A DNA stretch of 64,000 nt from Thermodesulfobacteriota bacterium (GTDB lineage Bacteria > Desulfobacterota > DSM-4660 > Desulfatiglandales > Desulfatiglandaceae). Location: NCBI GenBank assembly GCA_028278625.1, contig JANQDY010000198.1, positions 8,045 to 72,044 of the forward strand, read 5' to 3'. The translations under genes were made by a program, and so were the position numbers. The first letter of the stretch is position 1, and each line of letters opens with the position of its first letter. The notes below the pieces were generated by a model. It did not search any database. It was not told where the DNA came from and saw only the letters and a list, made by a program, of their open reading frames with translations. Below, piece after piece: positions 7,817 to 16,833 of this stretch.

Positions 7817-8774
7817 TAATGCTGTAGATCTTTCTTATCCTTTCGAGGAAACGCCCCCGGTAAAGACCGCAGGACGAGGAGAGAATGAAACCCCCGTTTC
7901 GGGCCAGAGAACGGCATCGCCTGTTCAGTGTTTCAAGCTCGGACGGGGGAAGTTCCTCCTTTTCCAACAGCTCTCCATCGATTCCCGCCATCAGAACCAG
8001 ATCTGATCCGTGCTTCGCCTTGAGCCCGCCGAGATCATTGGTGCCATCCTGGACTGCCGCCAGACCGTCAAACCCCCAGGTGATGAGCTGGGGTATGAGC
8101 TTTCTGATGCTCCCGCAGGAATGAAAGAGGGCCAAACCGTTCTTTTCATGAATTCTTAATACGGCATCAATGTAAAACGGGGAAAAAAACCGCTCGATAT
8201 CATCGGGACTCAGGAACGTATGCCGGTCCCCCGCCAGGTCGTCGGCAATGACAATCCCATGGGCCGAATGCTCGAGGCAGTCCATCAGAAGACCAAGAAC
8301 ATTTATGCGCTCGTCTTCATAGGCTTTCAGCACGTTTTCCCGTTCAATCCCCCACCCGGTAAGGACTCGGATCAATCCTTCCTTCTCCACAAGTCTCTGA
8401 AACGGCCCATCAATGACGGCCGTCACGAAAAGATCGGTTGTCTCACTGGCCTCCTGAATCTCCTTAGCGCTGAAATAACGGTATCCGAGCACCTTGTTCA
8501 CATGGGAATGCCGGGCCAAGGGCAGGGAGATCATATCCTGGTCCAGTTGTTTCACCAGGTTGATGTGGCCTGCAAGATCGTCTCTAAAACCCGCCCTTTC
8601 AAGGAGGCCGGTTCCCAGCCACAACTCTCCTTTGGGAACGGGTTCCATCTGAAGACCGGAAAAGGTCGCACTGATCCTGTCAAATCCGGTTTTTTTGTCC
8701 TCGATTCTTGATTTTGTTTTCACGGGATTATCAGATCTGCAGTCTTGAGGGCAGCGGGTAATGAATGTCCTCAT
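7794..8774 (-). CDS. Uroporphyrinogen decarboxylase/MtaA-like methyltransferase family protein
   Basis: 326 residues from the ATG at 8774. It belongs to the UroD-fold family that includes cobamide-dependent methyltransferases: LFHSCGSI supplies the His-x-Cys zinc-type motif and SSSCGLYRGRF a later Cys, with VLMAGIDG in between. The first 44 bases overlap the pcp gene; a GTG at 8723, seven bases after the pcp stop, is an alternative start giving 309 residues but lacks a clear ribosome site. Arrangement suggests cotranscription with pcp. The substrate is not known; true haem-pathway HemE is unlikely because of the zinc motif. Confidence 0.75.
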   Translation of the reverse strand: MRTFITRCPQDCRSDNPVKTKSRIEDKKTGFDRISATFSGLQMEPVPKGELWLGTGLLERAGFRDDLAGHINLVKQLDQDMISLPLARHSHVNKVLGYRYFSAKEIQEASETTDLFVTAVIDGPFQRLVEKEGLIRVLTGWGIERENVLKAYEDERINVLGLLMDCLEHSAHGIVIADDLAGDRHTFLSPDDIERFFSPFYIDAVLRIHEKNGLALFHSCGSIRKLIPQLITWGFDGLAAVQDGTNDLGGLKAKHGSDLVLMAGIDGELLEKEELPPSELETLNRRCRSLARNGGFILSSSCGLYRGRFLERIRKIYSITTRPQDR

Positions 8775-9399
8775 GATGCCTTGAGACGGCCCTGAGAGAT
8801 GCCAAAACGCCTGTGGCCGATGTTTCCACCGACATGCTCGGCATGCCCAGGTTCTCGGGCAGGGCTGCTACCACGGGCAGGGCGGGAAGATGGATGTACC
8901 CTGCGCGAACTGATGCTCTTTCCGTGGCCAGATAATGGAGAACCCCGTACATCAAGTGATTACAGCAAAAGGTTCCGGGTGCGTCTGAAATGTCCGACGG
9001 GATGCCTTGGTCCCGCATGGCCTTCACCATGGCGCGAATGGGCAGAGTGCTGTAGTAAGCGGCGGGACCGTCCGGTGCGGTCATCCGGTCCTGTAAACGG
9101 TTTTCCTCATTGTCCAGCAGTCCGTAGCGGGCACCGTCATTTAAATTCTGGGCAATGCGCTCCACGGTAATCATGGACCGGCCGGGGAATTCCCCCAGCA
9201 TTACGACCGATTCAGGCCGTATTTCCGTTATTGCTTTCTTCACCGCTTCAATACACTTGAAGAACGTGTTGGGCAGGATCCGGCTTGAGACGGCAAAACC
9301 CTCTTCAGACTGGCCATCCAGTCGCAGGGCAACCTGCTCCGCCGGGTTTGTGGGGGTGTTGCCGTAGGGCTCAAAACCGGTCAAAAGGATTCTCTTCAT
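8731..9399 (-). CDS. pcp: Pyroglutamyl-peptidase I (pyrrolidone carboxyl peptidase)
   Basis: 222 residues, the usual family length. The start MKRILLTGFEPYG is diagnostic. The three catalytic residues can be placed: Glu in ERIAQNLND, Cys in GTFCCNHLMYG and His in AGYIHLPALP. The enzyme removes N-terminal pyroglutamate from peptides in the cytoplasm. The gene overlaps the start of the UroD-like gene. Confidence 0.9.
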   Translation of the reverse strand: MKRILLTGFEPYGNTPTNPAEQVALRLDGQSEEGFAVSSRILPNTFFKCIEAVKKAITEIRPESVVMLGEFPGRSMITVERIAQNLNDGARYGLLDNEENRLQDRMTAPDGPAAYYSTLPIRAMVKAMRDQGIPSDISDAPGTFCCNHLMYGVLHYLATERASVRAGYIHLPALPVVAALPENLGMPSMSVETSATGVLASLRAVSRHHEDIHYPLPSRLQI

Positions 9400-9628
9400 T
9401 GGATTGCCTTTCAGCGGGATTGATAACGCACGCTTGTACCTGGACGTTTATAACACACACGGACCCGAAAGAAAATTGGGAATGGAAACCGAGCCCTGAA
9501 ACATGTTAGAAAAGAACAAATACCCGGCGGAAGACTCTTTTTCACATGCGCGTTCGCCGTAGAATCTGAAATTCCGCCAAAATCTTTGGGATCCAACAAC
9601 CATTTAGGACGAGGAAGGAGTTTTTGCC

Positions 9629-10207
9629 ATGAGTGAAGGAATCGAAAGAAGTGTCTTTTATTTTCAAAAGGGTGGGCCCGCAAACACCCACAAAACGTTG
9701 GAGATCGCCCTTTCCAGTGCGGCGGAGGCGAATATCAAAAAGATCGTGGTGGCATCATCCACGGGGGAAACGGCCGTTAAACTGCACCAGATGGCGGGAG
9801 ACGCCGTGGAAATCATTTCGGTTACCTACAACGCGGGCAGTCGGTTCAAAACACAGGTGGAACAGTTCAACAGGAATCATGAAGATCTGCTTCAAAAAGG
9901 GATACGGGTCGTGCGTGGGCTTCACGCCTTCAGCGGTGTGGAAAAAGGGTTTTCAGAACGCTACAAAACCAATTTGCTGCCCCTCAACATCGTCGCCGAC
10001 ACCCTTCGCATGTTTTCCCAAGGGGTGAAGGTGTGCGTGGAGATCACCATCATGGCCGCGGAACATGGCTTTGTCACGCCGGAGGAAGAGATCGTCGCCG
10101 TGGGAGGGTCCGGCCATGGCGCGGATACGGCGGTTATTATGAACCCGGTTTTTGCGGCCGATCTTTTTAAGGCCAAAATCAAGGCCCTTCTCTGCATGCC
10201 CGGTTAA
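9629..10207 (+). CDS. Pyruvate kinase alpha/beta domain-like protein
   Basis: 192 residues resembling the stand-alone version of the C-terminal domain of pyruvate kinase: KTLEIALSSAAEANIKKIVV and VVASSTGETAVKLHQM early, then VAVGGSGHGADTAVIM. There is no catalytic TIM barrel, so it is not an active pyruvate kinase. Similar proteins occur in archaea and deltaproteobacteria and are thought to bind a ligand. AAGGAG lies nine bases before the ATG. Expressed alone as far as the sequence shows. Confidence 0.75.
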   Translation: MSEGIERSVFYFQKGGPANTHKTLEIALSSAAEANIKKIVVASSTGETAVKLHQMAGDAVEIISVTYNAGSRFKTQVEQFNRNHEDLLQKGIRVVRGLHAFSGVEKGFSERYKTNLLPLNIVADTLRMFSQGVKVCVEITIMAAEHGFVTPEEEIVAVGGSGHGADTAVIMNPVFAADLFKAKIKALLCMPG

Positions 10208-10282
10208 CCTTTAAAACCCGTCCGGGCTTGAAAACGGGGGTCTCTCTAACCGAAGCGCCGGACGGGATGATTTCCGGATACG

Positions 10283-10645
10283 TCATTTTTTTCCATGAAG
10301 GTCTATCCCTTTCAGAATGGCGAGATCCCAGGGGGATTTCCCGAATTCGGATACGATATCGGTCCTGGCCCCCGCATCCAAAAGGGCGGTTATGGTGGGC
10401 CGGTTTCCTTTATGCAATGCCGCATGAAGAGGGGTTTCGCCCATGTCGCCCACGGCATTCACATCCGCCCCGTTTTCTATAAGAAAAAGGGCCTTTTCCG
10501 TTTCTCCACCCCAGATGAAGACATGAAGCGGGGTATCTCCATCACGGCTTCTGCTGTTGATGTTCACCTTTGCTTCACCGATTTCGGCTGGAAAAATGCG
10601 GTCGGATGCGGTTTTGAGGACCTCTTCAAGGGTTGTTTTCTTCAT
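10283..10645 (-). CDS. Ankyrin repeat protein
   Basis: 120 residues holding about two and a half ankyrin repeats: DGDTPLHVFIWGGETEKALF, then GADVNAVGDMGETPLHAALHKG, then DAGARTDIVSEFGKSPWDLA. No signal peptide or membrane helix, so cytoplasmic. Ankyrin repeats bind proteins; the partner is unknown. It is followed on the same strand, 26 bases upstream in coordinate order, by the alpha/beta hydrolase gene, and the two may be cotranscribed. Confidence 0.8.
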   Translation of the reverse strand: MKKTTLEEVLKTASDRIFPAEIGEAKVNINSRSRDGDTPLHVFIWGGETEKALFLIENGADVNAVGDMGETPLHAALHKGNRPTITALLDAGARTDIVSEFGKSPWDLAILKGIDLHGKK

Positions 10646-10671
10646 GATTTTTGGACCAATTGGGTCAAATA

Positions 10672-11451
10672 CTATTGGGCAAGAAACCGAGACACCGCAG
10701 CCAGGAACCCATCCTGCGCTTCAATGTGGACCCAGTGTCCTGCCCCGGGAATTGTTATCAGTTCAGCAAATGGCAAGTCCTTCAGGATTTTCGGCCAATC
10801 GGAATCCTGAATGTATCGGGATTTTCCACCGCGGATGAACAAAGAGGGGCCGGAAAACGGCTTTCCGCTGACTTTCGCGGACAGGTTTTTCTGGTTGTTG
10901 CGAATCGCTTCCAAATTGACCTGCCAATGATACCCGCCGTTATGGTGTCGCTTCAGATTAGACATCAAGAAAAGACGCATATCCCTGTTGGGAATGGCGC
11001 TTTTGAGCAGTTCATCTGCGTCTTTTAAGCGGGAGATTCTTGCAAGATCCAATTGAAACAGGGCCTCGATAAGATCTTGGTGCAGTTCTTTGTAGGTCTT
11101 GTTGCAGATATCCGCAACAATCAGTTTCCGGATTCGGTGCGGATGGGAAAAGGCAAACTTCATGGCGACTTTGCCCCCCATGGAATGGCCGATCAAGGAG
11201 ATCCTGTCCAATCCCCGCCGATCCATGAATCGCAGGACGTCCTCGGCCATGACATCATAATTGAACTGATCGCTGTGAAAGGATCTGCCGTGATTTCGCA
11301 TGTCCAGGCGATAAACCGTGTGGGTGTCCGCCAGTTCATTGGCAATGGTTCTCCAGTTGTTTCCGGTTCCCAACAGCCCGTGAAGGATGAGAACCGGGTT
11401 CCCCTTGCCCTCACTTGTAAAGTAAAGAATCTGATCCGTTGATTGAGTCAC
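10672..11451 (-). CDS. Alpha/beta-fold hydrolase (YbfF-like esterase)
   Basis: 259 residues. HGLLGTGNNW gives the oxyanion region, LIGHSMGGKVAM the nucleophile elbow with Ser at about residue 96, and GAGHWVHIEAQ the catalytic His near the C-terminus. Overall pattern (DMRNHGRSFH, VADICNK) fits the YbfF/acyl-CoA esterase branch. Cytoplasmic. Substrate cannot be told from sequence. Confidence 0.85.
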   Translation of the reverse strand: MTQSTDQILYFTSEGKGNPVLILHGLLGTGNNWRTIANELADTHTVYRLDMRNHGRSFHSDQFNYDVMAEDVLRFMDRRGLDRISLIGHSMGGKVAMKFAFSHPHRIRKLIVADICNKTYKELHQDLIEALFQLDLARISRLKDADELLKSAIPNRDMRLFLMSNLKRHHNGGYHWQVNLEAIRNNQKNLSAKVSGKPFSGPSLFIRGGKSRYIQDSDWPKILKDLPFAELITIPGAGHWVHIEAQDGFLAAVSRFLAQ

Positions 11452-11706
11452 GCTTTCACCGTTTTGTGGTTTTGGCGGTTATTGATGGTGTGAATAAGGC
11501 GCCATTTTTTATGAACGATTATACAGATGCCGGAATAGGAATCAAGGGCTACTCATCCTTTCCATCCCATGGAATGATTTAGCGGTATCGGGACTTTTTC
11601 ATTAACAGGTGAAGTTTCATATGATATGGATGAGGCGATTTTTTAAGACGCGGTCAAAACCACTTTTGGGATAATGGTGAAGTTCTTTTTTGGATTGGAG
11701 AAGAGG

Positions 11707-12408
11707 GTGAGGAAGATTATCATTCGAGACGAGATTTTCGAGCTTTTTCCGGATTTCTATAGAGGTATCATTGTTGTAAAGGGATTGACCAATCATCCGT
11801 CCTTGAAACGGGTTCGCAAACTGCTCAAAAAAGCCATCAATGCGCAACAGGATGTGAATATGGAAACCGATGAAAGGCTGGTTGCCTGGGACCATGCCCA
11901 CCGCCGGTTTGGTTCGAACCCCAACAAGTTTCCCCCATCCATCAAATCATTGATCAAACGGGTCCAGAAGAATCCGGCGCTCCCCTACATCAATTCGGTG
12001 GTTGCCCTTTTCAATCTGGTTTCCCTCAAGTACTGTCTGCCTTGCGGCGGTGATGACATGGCGCGTGTAAAGGGGGATTTCCTTCTCGGTTTGGCCGACG
12101 GAACCGAAACTTTCGTGCCGTTGGGATCGGATGAACGGGAGGCACCGGAAAAAGGCGAAGTGATCTATTTCGACGGCGCGTCGAAGAACGTTATGTGCCG
12201 TCGGTGGAACTGGCGAAACGGCGATACAACCAAGATTGAGGCAACCACAAAACAGCTCGTCATTAATGTCGATTGCCTGCCGCCTCAGACCCGAACGTCG
12301 GCAATTGCGGCCAGGGATGAATTGGCTGAGCTGCTGAAACAGCATTTGGGCGCCACCCCTATTACCGATGGCCTGTCCGCGGAAAAACGGGAACTGACCC
12401 TCGATTGA
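11707..12408 (+). CDS. B3/B4 tRNA-binding domain protein (PheRS beta-like)
   Basis: 233 residues from a GTG at 11707, which has GGAG eight bases upstream and begins VRKIIIRDEIFELFP, as family members usually begin. The in-frame ATG at 11674 lacks a ribosome site. The protein corresponds to the B3/4 domain of phenylalanyl-tRNA synthetase beta chain (YINSVVALFNLVSLKY, PCGGDDMA, RWNWRNGD). Free-standing B3/4 proteins are believed to act on mischarged tRNA or tRNA-like substrates. No synthetase gene is nearby. Confidence 0.75.
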   Translation: MRKIIIRDEIFELFPDFYRGIIVVKGLTNHPSLKRVRKLLKKAINAQQDVNMETDERLVAWDHAHRRFGSNPNKFPPSIKSLIKRVQKNPALPYINSVVALFNLVSLKYCLPCGGDDMARVKGDFLLGLADGTETFVPLGSDEREAPEKGEVIYFDGASKNVMCRRWNWRNGDTTKIEATTKQLVINVDCLPPQTRTSAIAARDELAELLKQHLGATPITDGLSAEKRELTLD

Positions 12409-12724
12409 AATTGCGGCCATGGGGCATCAAGTGTCCTGTTTTTAGTGCATCAAAAAATAACCCTTCTAACAATCATATGATCCACGCTATATTTGTTTTT
12501 AATCTCAAATAGTTTTATACTAATAATTCCCCTTGGCGAGTACTTTTCTACAGCAATAGGACATTTTTTTTAGGAAATTGTTGAAGGAGGCCCTTTCTTT
12601 ACTGTAAAATTTGTTGCATCTTAGGAAATTTTATGTTCCAATCACACGCCCATTCAAGTGAAAGGGGGAAGGGCAAAATTTCCCTTCTGATAATTGTTTG
12701 TTTTTTTTAAAGGAGAGAACAAAG
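12409..12724 (+). other. AT-rich leader before the MtaA-like operon, with possible alternative hairpins
   Basis: About 315 bases without a gene. A possible promoter sits at 12493-12521. Further down, GGAAATTTT (12624-12632) can pair with AAAATTTCC (12675-12683), and GAAGGG (12668-12673) can pair with CCCTTC (12682-12687). The two 3-prime arms overlap by two bases, so the helices compete. A run of eight T at 12701-12708 comes just before the ribosome site. No known riboswitch motif was recognised. Confidence 0.35.
12493..12521 (+). promoter_or_regulatory. Possible sigma-70 promoter
   Basis: TTGTTT, a 17-base spacer, then TATACT (five of six matches to the -10 consensus). It would give a 5-prime leader of about 200 bases for the methyltransferase operon. 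Confidence 0.35.
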
Positions 12725-13738
12725 ATGACGCCAAAAGAACGGATTATGGCGGTGTTAGAGCACCAAAAACCGGACCGCATGCCCTGCTTCGGGGCCAACT
12801 CAACGGTCAACTATGCGCAGATGGAGGCGGTTGGGGCCTTCTGGCCCGAGGGCCACGAAAAGGGCGACGTAATGTACAAACAGGCCCTTGCCGCCCATAC
12901 GGTATTGGGGTTTGACGCGGTTCGAGTTCCTTTTTGTCAGACCATCGAAGCGGAGGCCCTGGGATGTAAAGTCAAGCCCGGAAAAGGAGCGGACGGCATG
13001 CAGGGAATCCCCGGCATCGACCATCCCCCCCCTTACAAGTTGGATGACGCCATTGCGTTTCCGGATGACTTTCTTGAGCGGGGCCGTATCCCCGAAGTGT
13101 TGAAGGCGGTCCGTATGCTAAAGGAAGAGATCGGTGACCGCGTGGCCATTGTTGCGGGGATTATCGGCCCTTTCACCATCGCGGGGTCGTTGATCGATAC
13201 CGTACCCCTGCTCAAGGCCACCTTCAAAACACCTGAAAAAATCCGACCCTTTCTGGAAGTCGCTGAAAAGGCCGGCACTGCTTTTGCCGGGGCACTGATT
13301 GAAGCGGGCGCCGACATGATCGCGGTGGAAGACATGACGGCCTCTCCACAGTTGATCGCCCCCCAAACCTACGGCGATTATGAGCTGGAATATCAGAAAC
13401 GACAGTTGGATGCTATTGACGTTCCGACCATCCTGCACATCTGTGGCGATGTTTCCAAGATTGTCCAATGGATGGGACAAACCGGCCCGGACATCATCAG
13501 CCTGGAGCCCAAGACCAGTCCCATATTTGCCAGGGAAAAATGCGGCCCGGACATGATTCTCATGGGCGGCGTTGACACGGCCACGACCCTTTTCATGGGG
13601 ACGGAGGACGACGTAAGGGAAGCGTGCGAGGAATCGATCGCCGATGGGATTCAGATCCTGGCACCGGGATGTGCGGTCGGTCCTGGAACATCCCTTGAAA
13701 ACCTGAAGGCCATGGTCCAAGTGGCAGAGAAGCATTGA
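12725..13738 (+). CDS. MtaA/CmuA-type methyltransferase (UroD family)
   Basis: 337 residues from the ATG at 12725 (AAAGGAGAG upstream). It starts MTPKERIMAVLEHQKPDR, typical for this group, and carries the zinc-ligand motif ILHICGD (His-x-Cys) plus the later Cys in APGCAVGPGT. These ligands activate a thiol in methylcobamide:coenzyme M methyltransferases such as MtaA. In bacteria lacking coenzyme M, relatives probably pass methyl groups to tetrahydrofolate or act in demethylation. It heads an operon with a RamA-like activase, which supports a corrinoid-linked role; the corrinoid protein itself is not encoded here. Confidence 0.8.
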   Translation: MTPKERIMAVLEHQKPDRMPCFGANSTVNYAQMEAVGAFWPEGHEKGDVMYKQALAAHTVLGFDAVRVPFCQTIEAEALGCKVKPGKGADGMQGIPGIDHPPPYKLDDAIAFPDDFLERGRIPEVLKAVRMLKEEIGDRVAIVAGIIGPFTIAGSLIDTVPLLKATFKTPEKIRPFLEVAEKAGTAFAGALIEAGADMIAVEDMTASPQLIAPQTYGDYELEYQKRQLDAIDVPTILHICGDVSKIVQWMGQTGPDIISLEPKTSPIFAREKCGPDMILMGGVDTATTLFMGTEDDVREACEESIADGIQILAPGCAVGPGTSLENLKAMVQVAEKH

Positions 13739-13799
13739 TTTCAATACCCGCCAAAGGCACGGCATGCCGCCGTGCCCGTCTCTCAACCAGGGGGATTCA

Positions 13800-14117
13800 T
13801 TGAAGGCATGCACCAAATGCGGCCGCCGCCACAATGATGTGGAAAAGGCCCTCGGAAAACGGCTTTACTGTGAAGATATCAGAGGATTCTGGTCATTCGT
13901 GGGCGATTGCCATTTTGCGCAAACCGGCCATTTTGCCCAAGGAGACACCGACGAGGTCGGCAATTGGTACTGTCTTAAGTGTGGAAAGCCCCTTGATATC
14001 GGCCCCGATACGGTCCGAAAATGGATGGCTGAAAAGGATGCGCCAAAAAGTCAACTCCGTAGGTGCCGGGCGGTGTCTGCGGTAGACCCTACGGCAGGCG
14101 CTAAAGAGAGGTTTTGA
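13800..14117 (+). CDS. Small zinc-ribbon-like protein
   Basis: 105 residues from a TTG at 13800, chosen because AGGGGG lies six bases upstream; the longer frame from 13764 has no site. It has CTKCGRRHND near the N-terminus and WYCLKCGKPLD near residue 60, two Cys-x-x-Cys knuckles that could hold zinc. The stop codon overlaps the start of the RamA-like gene (TGATG), so the two are translationally coupled. No family is recognised; a role in the methyl-transfer operon is inferred from position only. Confidence 0.55.
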   Translation: MKACTKCGRRHNDVEKALGKRLYCEDIRGFWSFVGDCHFAQTGHFAQGDTDEVGNWYCLKCGKPLDIGPDTVRKWMAEKDAPKSQLRRCRAVSAVDPTAGAKERF

Positions 14118-15739
14118 TGAAGCGCGTCGGTATTGCTCTTGACCTGGGGACCTCCGGTTTCCGCGCCCAGGCAATAGGCCTCCACGATAACAGAATCCTG
14201 GCCACAGCCATTACCGCACGGCACCCGCTGCCCGGCGCCAATGTGATGGATCACCTCCATTTCGCCGTGGAAGCGGGTAAAGAAAAAGCCCATGAGGTGG
14301 TGATACAGGCCGTGAACCGTCTTTTTAAGGAGCTGGGCGTTCCGGCCGAACAGGTTGCCCGGTTAGCGGTGTGCGGTAATCCCATTCAGGTGTCGCTCTT
14401 TCAAGAGATTGAAATCCGTGATCTGGCCTACGCCGGTGTGCGCAAGCGGGAGGCCCTGGGCATTGTCGCGCCCGAAAGAAGCGCCGAAATTCTCCCGGCC
14501 GGAGATATCCGTGGCCTGTTGCTACAGGAAGATACCGACGTTCTGATACCACCGGCGGTCCGGCATGAAATCGGTGCGGATGCCCTTGCCATGATGATCA
14601 AGACCGGTATTCTTCTAAAAGATGAGACCGCCATTGTCACCGATTATGGAACCAATGCGGAAATGGCATTGGTGGTAAAGGGGATTGTCTACTCCGCCTC
14701 TACGGCCGCGGGCCCTGCCCTGGAAGGCCAGCAGATCGGCGATGGCATGCTGGCCTTGCCCGGTGCCATCAGTGACGTTAAGATCACTGATGGCCGTCTT
14801 TCAACCAGGGTGCTGGGGAAAGATATGTTGCCCCATAAGGGTGGTGTGGTGGATCCGGAAACGGGAAACCTTCTGAACCGTGGGGAACTGCCGGCAAAGG
14901 GGATCACCGGTACCGGGGTGATCTCTCTCATTTCGGAAGCAATGGATTGCGGCATGATTCGCCTGCCCGGGATTCAATGCCCGGACAAAAAGATCCATCT
15001 GCCCCAGGCGCTTGCATTCACTGAGAAGGACCTGATGGAGGCCGGCAAGGCCATCGGTGCCATACGGGCCGGGCATATTGCCCTTTGCAGGGCCGCCGGC
15101 ATCGGCATTCATGAGATATCGGTGGCATACATGGCCGGCGCCTCCGGTACCTACGTGGATGCCCTGAAGGCCCGGAACGTGGGATTGGTTCCGGCCGGGG
15201 TCCGGGAAATCTTCCAGGCGGGCAACACGTCACTGGCCATGGCTCGCGACATGGTAAAGGACCCGGAACAGCTCTGGCGGCTCAGGGAGCTGTCCCAAGA
15301 ATTGAGACAGCACCATTGTATGTTCGCCACTTCCGGTGCCTTTGAAAAGGCATTTATCCTGGAACTCTCCTATTGGACCGAAGGGATGCCCATGGACCAG
15401 TTTCAGAAGTATCTGAAGAAATGTGGTCTGCCGCGGCTGCCCGGGATCGAGACACAGCCGGCGGTATTCAGCGCCTCTGATCATGACATTGCCGATCTCG
15501 GTAAGCGGGGGCTCACCGTCATGGGTGTCATGGGAGAAAAGGAGATCGGCCTTTTTACAGGATGTACGGTCTGCCTGGCCTGCTTGGATGAGTGTCCGGA
15601 AAGGGCTCTCAAGATCGCGGGGGAGGGGAGACACGGCCGGATTACGCTGGACCTTTCCCGGTGTAACGGCCTGGCATGTCTTCGTTGTGAGGGGGTCTGT
15701 CCGGAAAAAGTATTCAACTACCGTAAAATGGTTTATTGA
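14117..15739 (+). CDS. RamA-like corrinoid protein reductive activase
   Basis: 540 residues. The N-terminal and middle parts are an ASKHA ATPase fold (GIALDLGTSGFRAQAIG, TDYGTNAEMAL, AGASGTYVDA) of the DUF4445/RamA type. The C-terminal 70 residues contain two ferredoxin-like clusters, CTVCLACLDEC and CNGLACLRCEGVC, as in RamA of methanogens. RamA uses ATP to reactivate cob(II)alamin of methyltransferase corrinoid proteins. Unlike many bacterial RACo proteins the Fe-S domain is C-terminal, which is the RamA order. Starts by one-base overlap with the zinc-ribbon gene. Confidence 0.85.
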   Translation: MKRVGIALDLGTSGFRAQAIGLHDNRILATAITARHPLPGANVMDHLHFAVEAGKEKAHEVVIQAVNRLFKELGVPAEQVARLAVCGNPIQVSLFQEIEIRDLAYAGVRKREALGIVAPERSAEILPAGDIRGLLLQEDTDVLIPPAVRHEIGADALAMMIKTGILLKDETAIVTDYGTNAEMALVVKGIVYSASTAAGPALEGQQIGDGMLALPGAISDVKITDGRLSTRVLGKDMLPHKGGVVDPETGNLLNRGELPAKGITGTGVISLISEAMDCGMIRLPGIQCPDKKIHLPQALAFTEKDLMEAGKAIGAIRAGHIALCRAAGIGIHEISVAYMAGASGTYVDALKARNVGLVPAGVREIFQAGNTSLAMARDMVKDPEQLWRLRELSQELRQHHCMFATSGAFEKAFILELSYWTEGMPMDQFQKYLKKCGLPRLPGIETQPAVFSASDHDIADLGKRGLTVMGVMGEKEIGLFTGCTVCLACLDECPERALKIAGEGRHGRITLDLSRCNGLACLRCEGVCPEKVFNYRKMVY

Positions 15740-15774
15740 AGTGAAACACGGAAGAATTTCTTAAGGAGCGTTCA

Positions 15775-16833
15775 ATGGCAACCCACAAAATTGCGGTGAT
15801 TCCCGGCGACGGGATCGGTAAGGAGGTGGTGCCCGAAGGGATCCGGGTCCTTGAGAGGGCGGGGATGCATTTCGGCATCGATTTTAAATGGGAGATGTTT
15901 TCATGGAGTTGCGAGACCTATCTTGAGACCGGGCGCATGATGCCGGAGGACGGAATGGATCGGCTGAAGGGATTTGATGCGATCTTTCTGGGGGCCGTGG
16001 GATTTCCCGGGGTGCCGGATCACGTTTCCCTGTGGGGTCTGTTGATACCCATCCGCCGCCAGATGCAGCAATATATCAACCTGCGGCCCGTGCGCATGCT
16101 AAAAGGGATGCGATCTCCGTTGCGGGACCGCGGACCGGAAGACATCGATTTTGTGGTGGTCAGGGAGAACAATGAAGGTGAGTACTCAGAGATCGGCGGC
16201 AGGATTTTTGAAGGGAGCGACGCTGAAATGGCGGTTCAGGAGTCGGTCTTTACCCGCATGGGAGTAGATCGGGTGCTTCGCTTTGCCTTTGATCTTGCGC
16301 AAAAAAGAAAAGCCGGGCACGTGACCTCCGCAACAAAGTCCAACGGGATCATCCATACCATGCCGTTCTGGGACGAGCGGTTCTTGGCGGTTTCCACCGA
16401 ATACCCTGACATCAGGACCGATCAATATCACATCGACATTCTGACCGCCAATTTTGTTCTGCACCCGGACTGGTTCGACGTGGTGGTGGGAAGCAACCTG
16501 TTCGGCGATATCCTCTCGGATCTGGGACCCGCGGTGGCGGGGACCATTGCAGTGGCCCCATCGGCCAACATCAACCCGACCGGTGAATTTCCCTCCATGT
16601 TTGAGCCCGTGCACGGTTCTGCCCCGGATATTGCAGGGAAAGGGATTGCCAATCCCATCGGGCAGATCTGGTCCGGGGCTCTGATGCTCGATCATTTAGG
16701 GCACAAGGAGGCGGCAACGGCCGTGGAAAAGGCCATCGAAAAGGCGCTAGAGGACCCGCAACTTCGTACACCGGATATGGGCGGAAAGGCGACAACCGTT
16801 CGATTGGCAAAAGCCATCGAAGATGCGCTTTAG
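15775..16833 (+). CDS. Tartrate/isopropylmalate-type decarboxylating dehydrogenase
   Basis: 352 residues of the beta-decarboxylating dehydrogenase family. Visible are the IPGDGIGKEVVPEG N-terminus, the substrate-arginine region LRPVRML, VVRENNEGEYS, the Asp-rich metal site (NLFGDILSDLGP) and the EPVHGSAPDIAG nucleotide site. The insert SWSCETYLETGRMMPEDG and LWGLLIPIRRQMQQYINLRP point to the tartrate dehydrogenase (TtuC) branch rather than LeuB. It would use NAD and Mg2+/Mn2+. AAGGAG precedes the ATG. It follows the RamA-like gene by 35 bases, so it probably belongs to the same operon. It overlaps the convergent asparagine synthase gene by four bases. Confidence 0.8.
   Translation: MATHKIAVIPGDGIGKEVVPEGIRVLERAGMHFGIDFKWEMFSWSCETYLETGRMMPEDGMDRLKGFDAIFLGAVGFPGVPDHVSLWGLLIPIRRQMQQYINLRPVRMLKGMRSPLRDRGPEDIDFVVVRENNEGEYSEIGGRIFEGSDAEMAVQESVFTRMGVDRVLRFAFDLAQKRKAGHVTSATKSNGIIHTMPFWDERFLAVSTEYPDIRTDQYHIDILTANFVLHPDWFDVVVGSNLFGDILSDLGPAVAGTIAVAPSANINPTGEFPSMFEPVHGSAPDIAGKGIANPIGQIWSGALMLDHLGHKEAATAVEKAIEKALEDPQLRTPDMGGKATTVRLAKAIEDAL

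Noticed and set aside
8220..8711. 163-residue plus-strand frame
   Set aside because: Antisense to the UroD-like gene, which has conserved motifs.
12534..12550. TGGC-containing element as sigma-54 promoter
   Set aside because: TC replaces the invariant GC of the -12 box; a sigma-70-like element nearby fits better.
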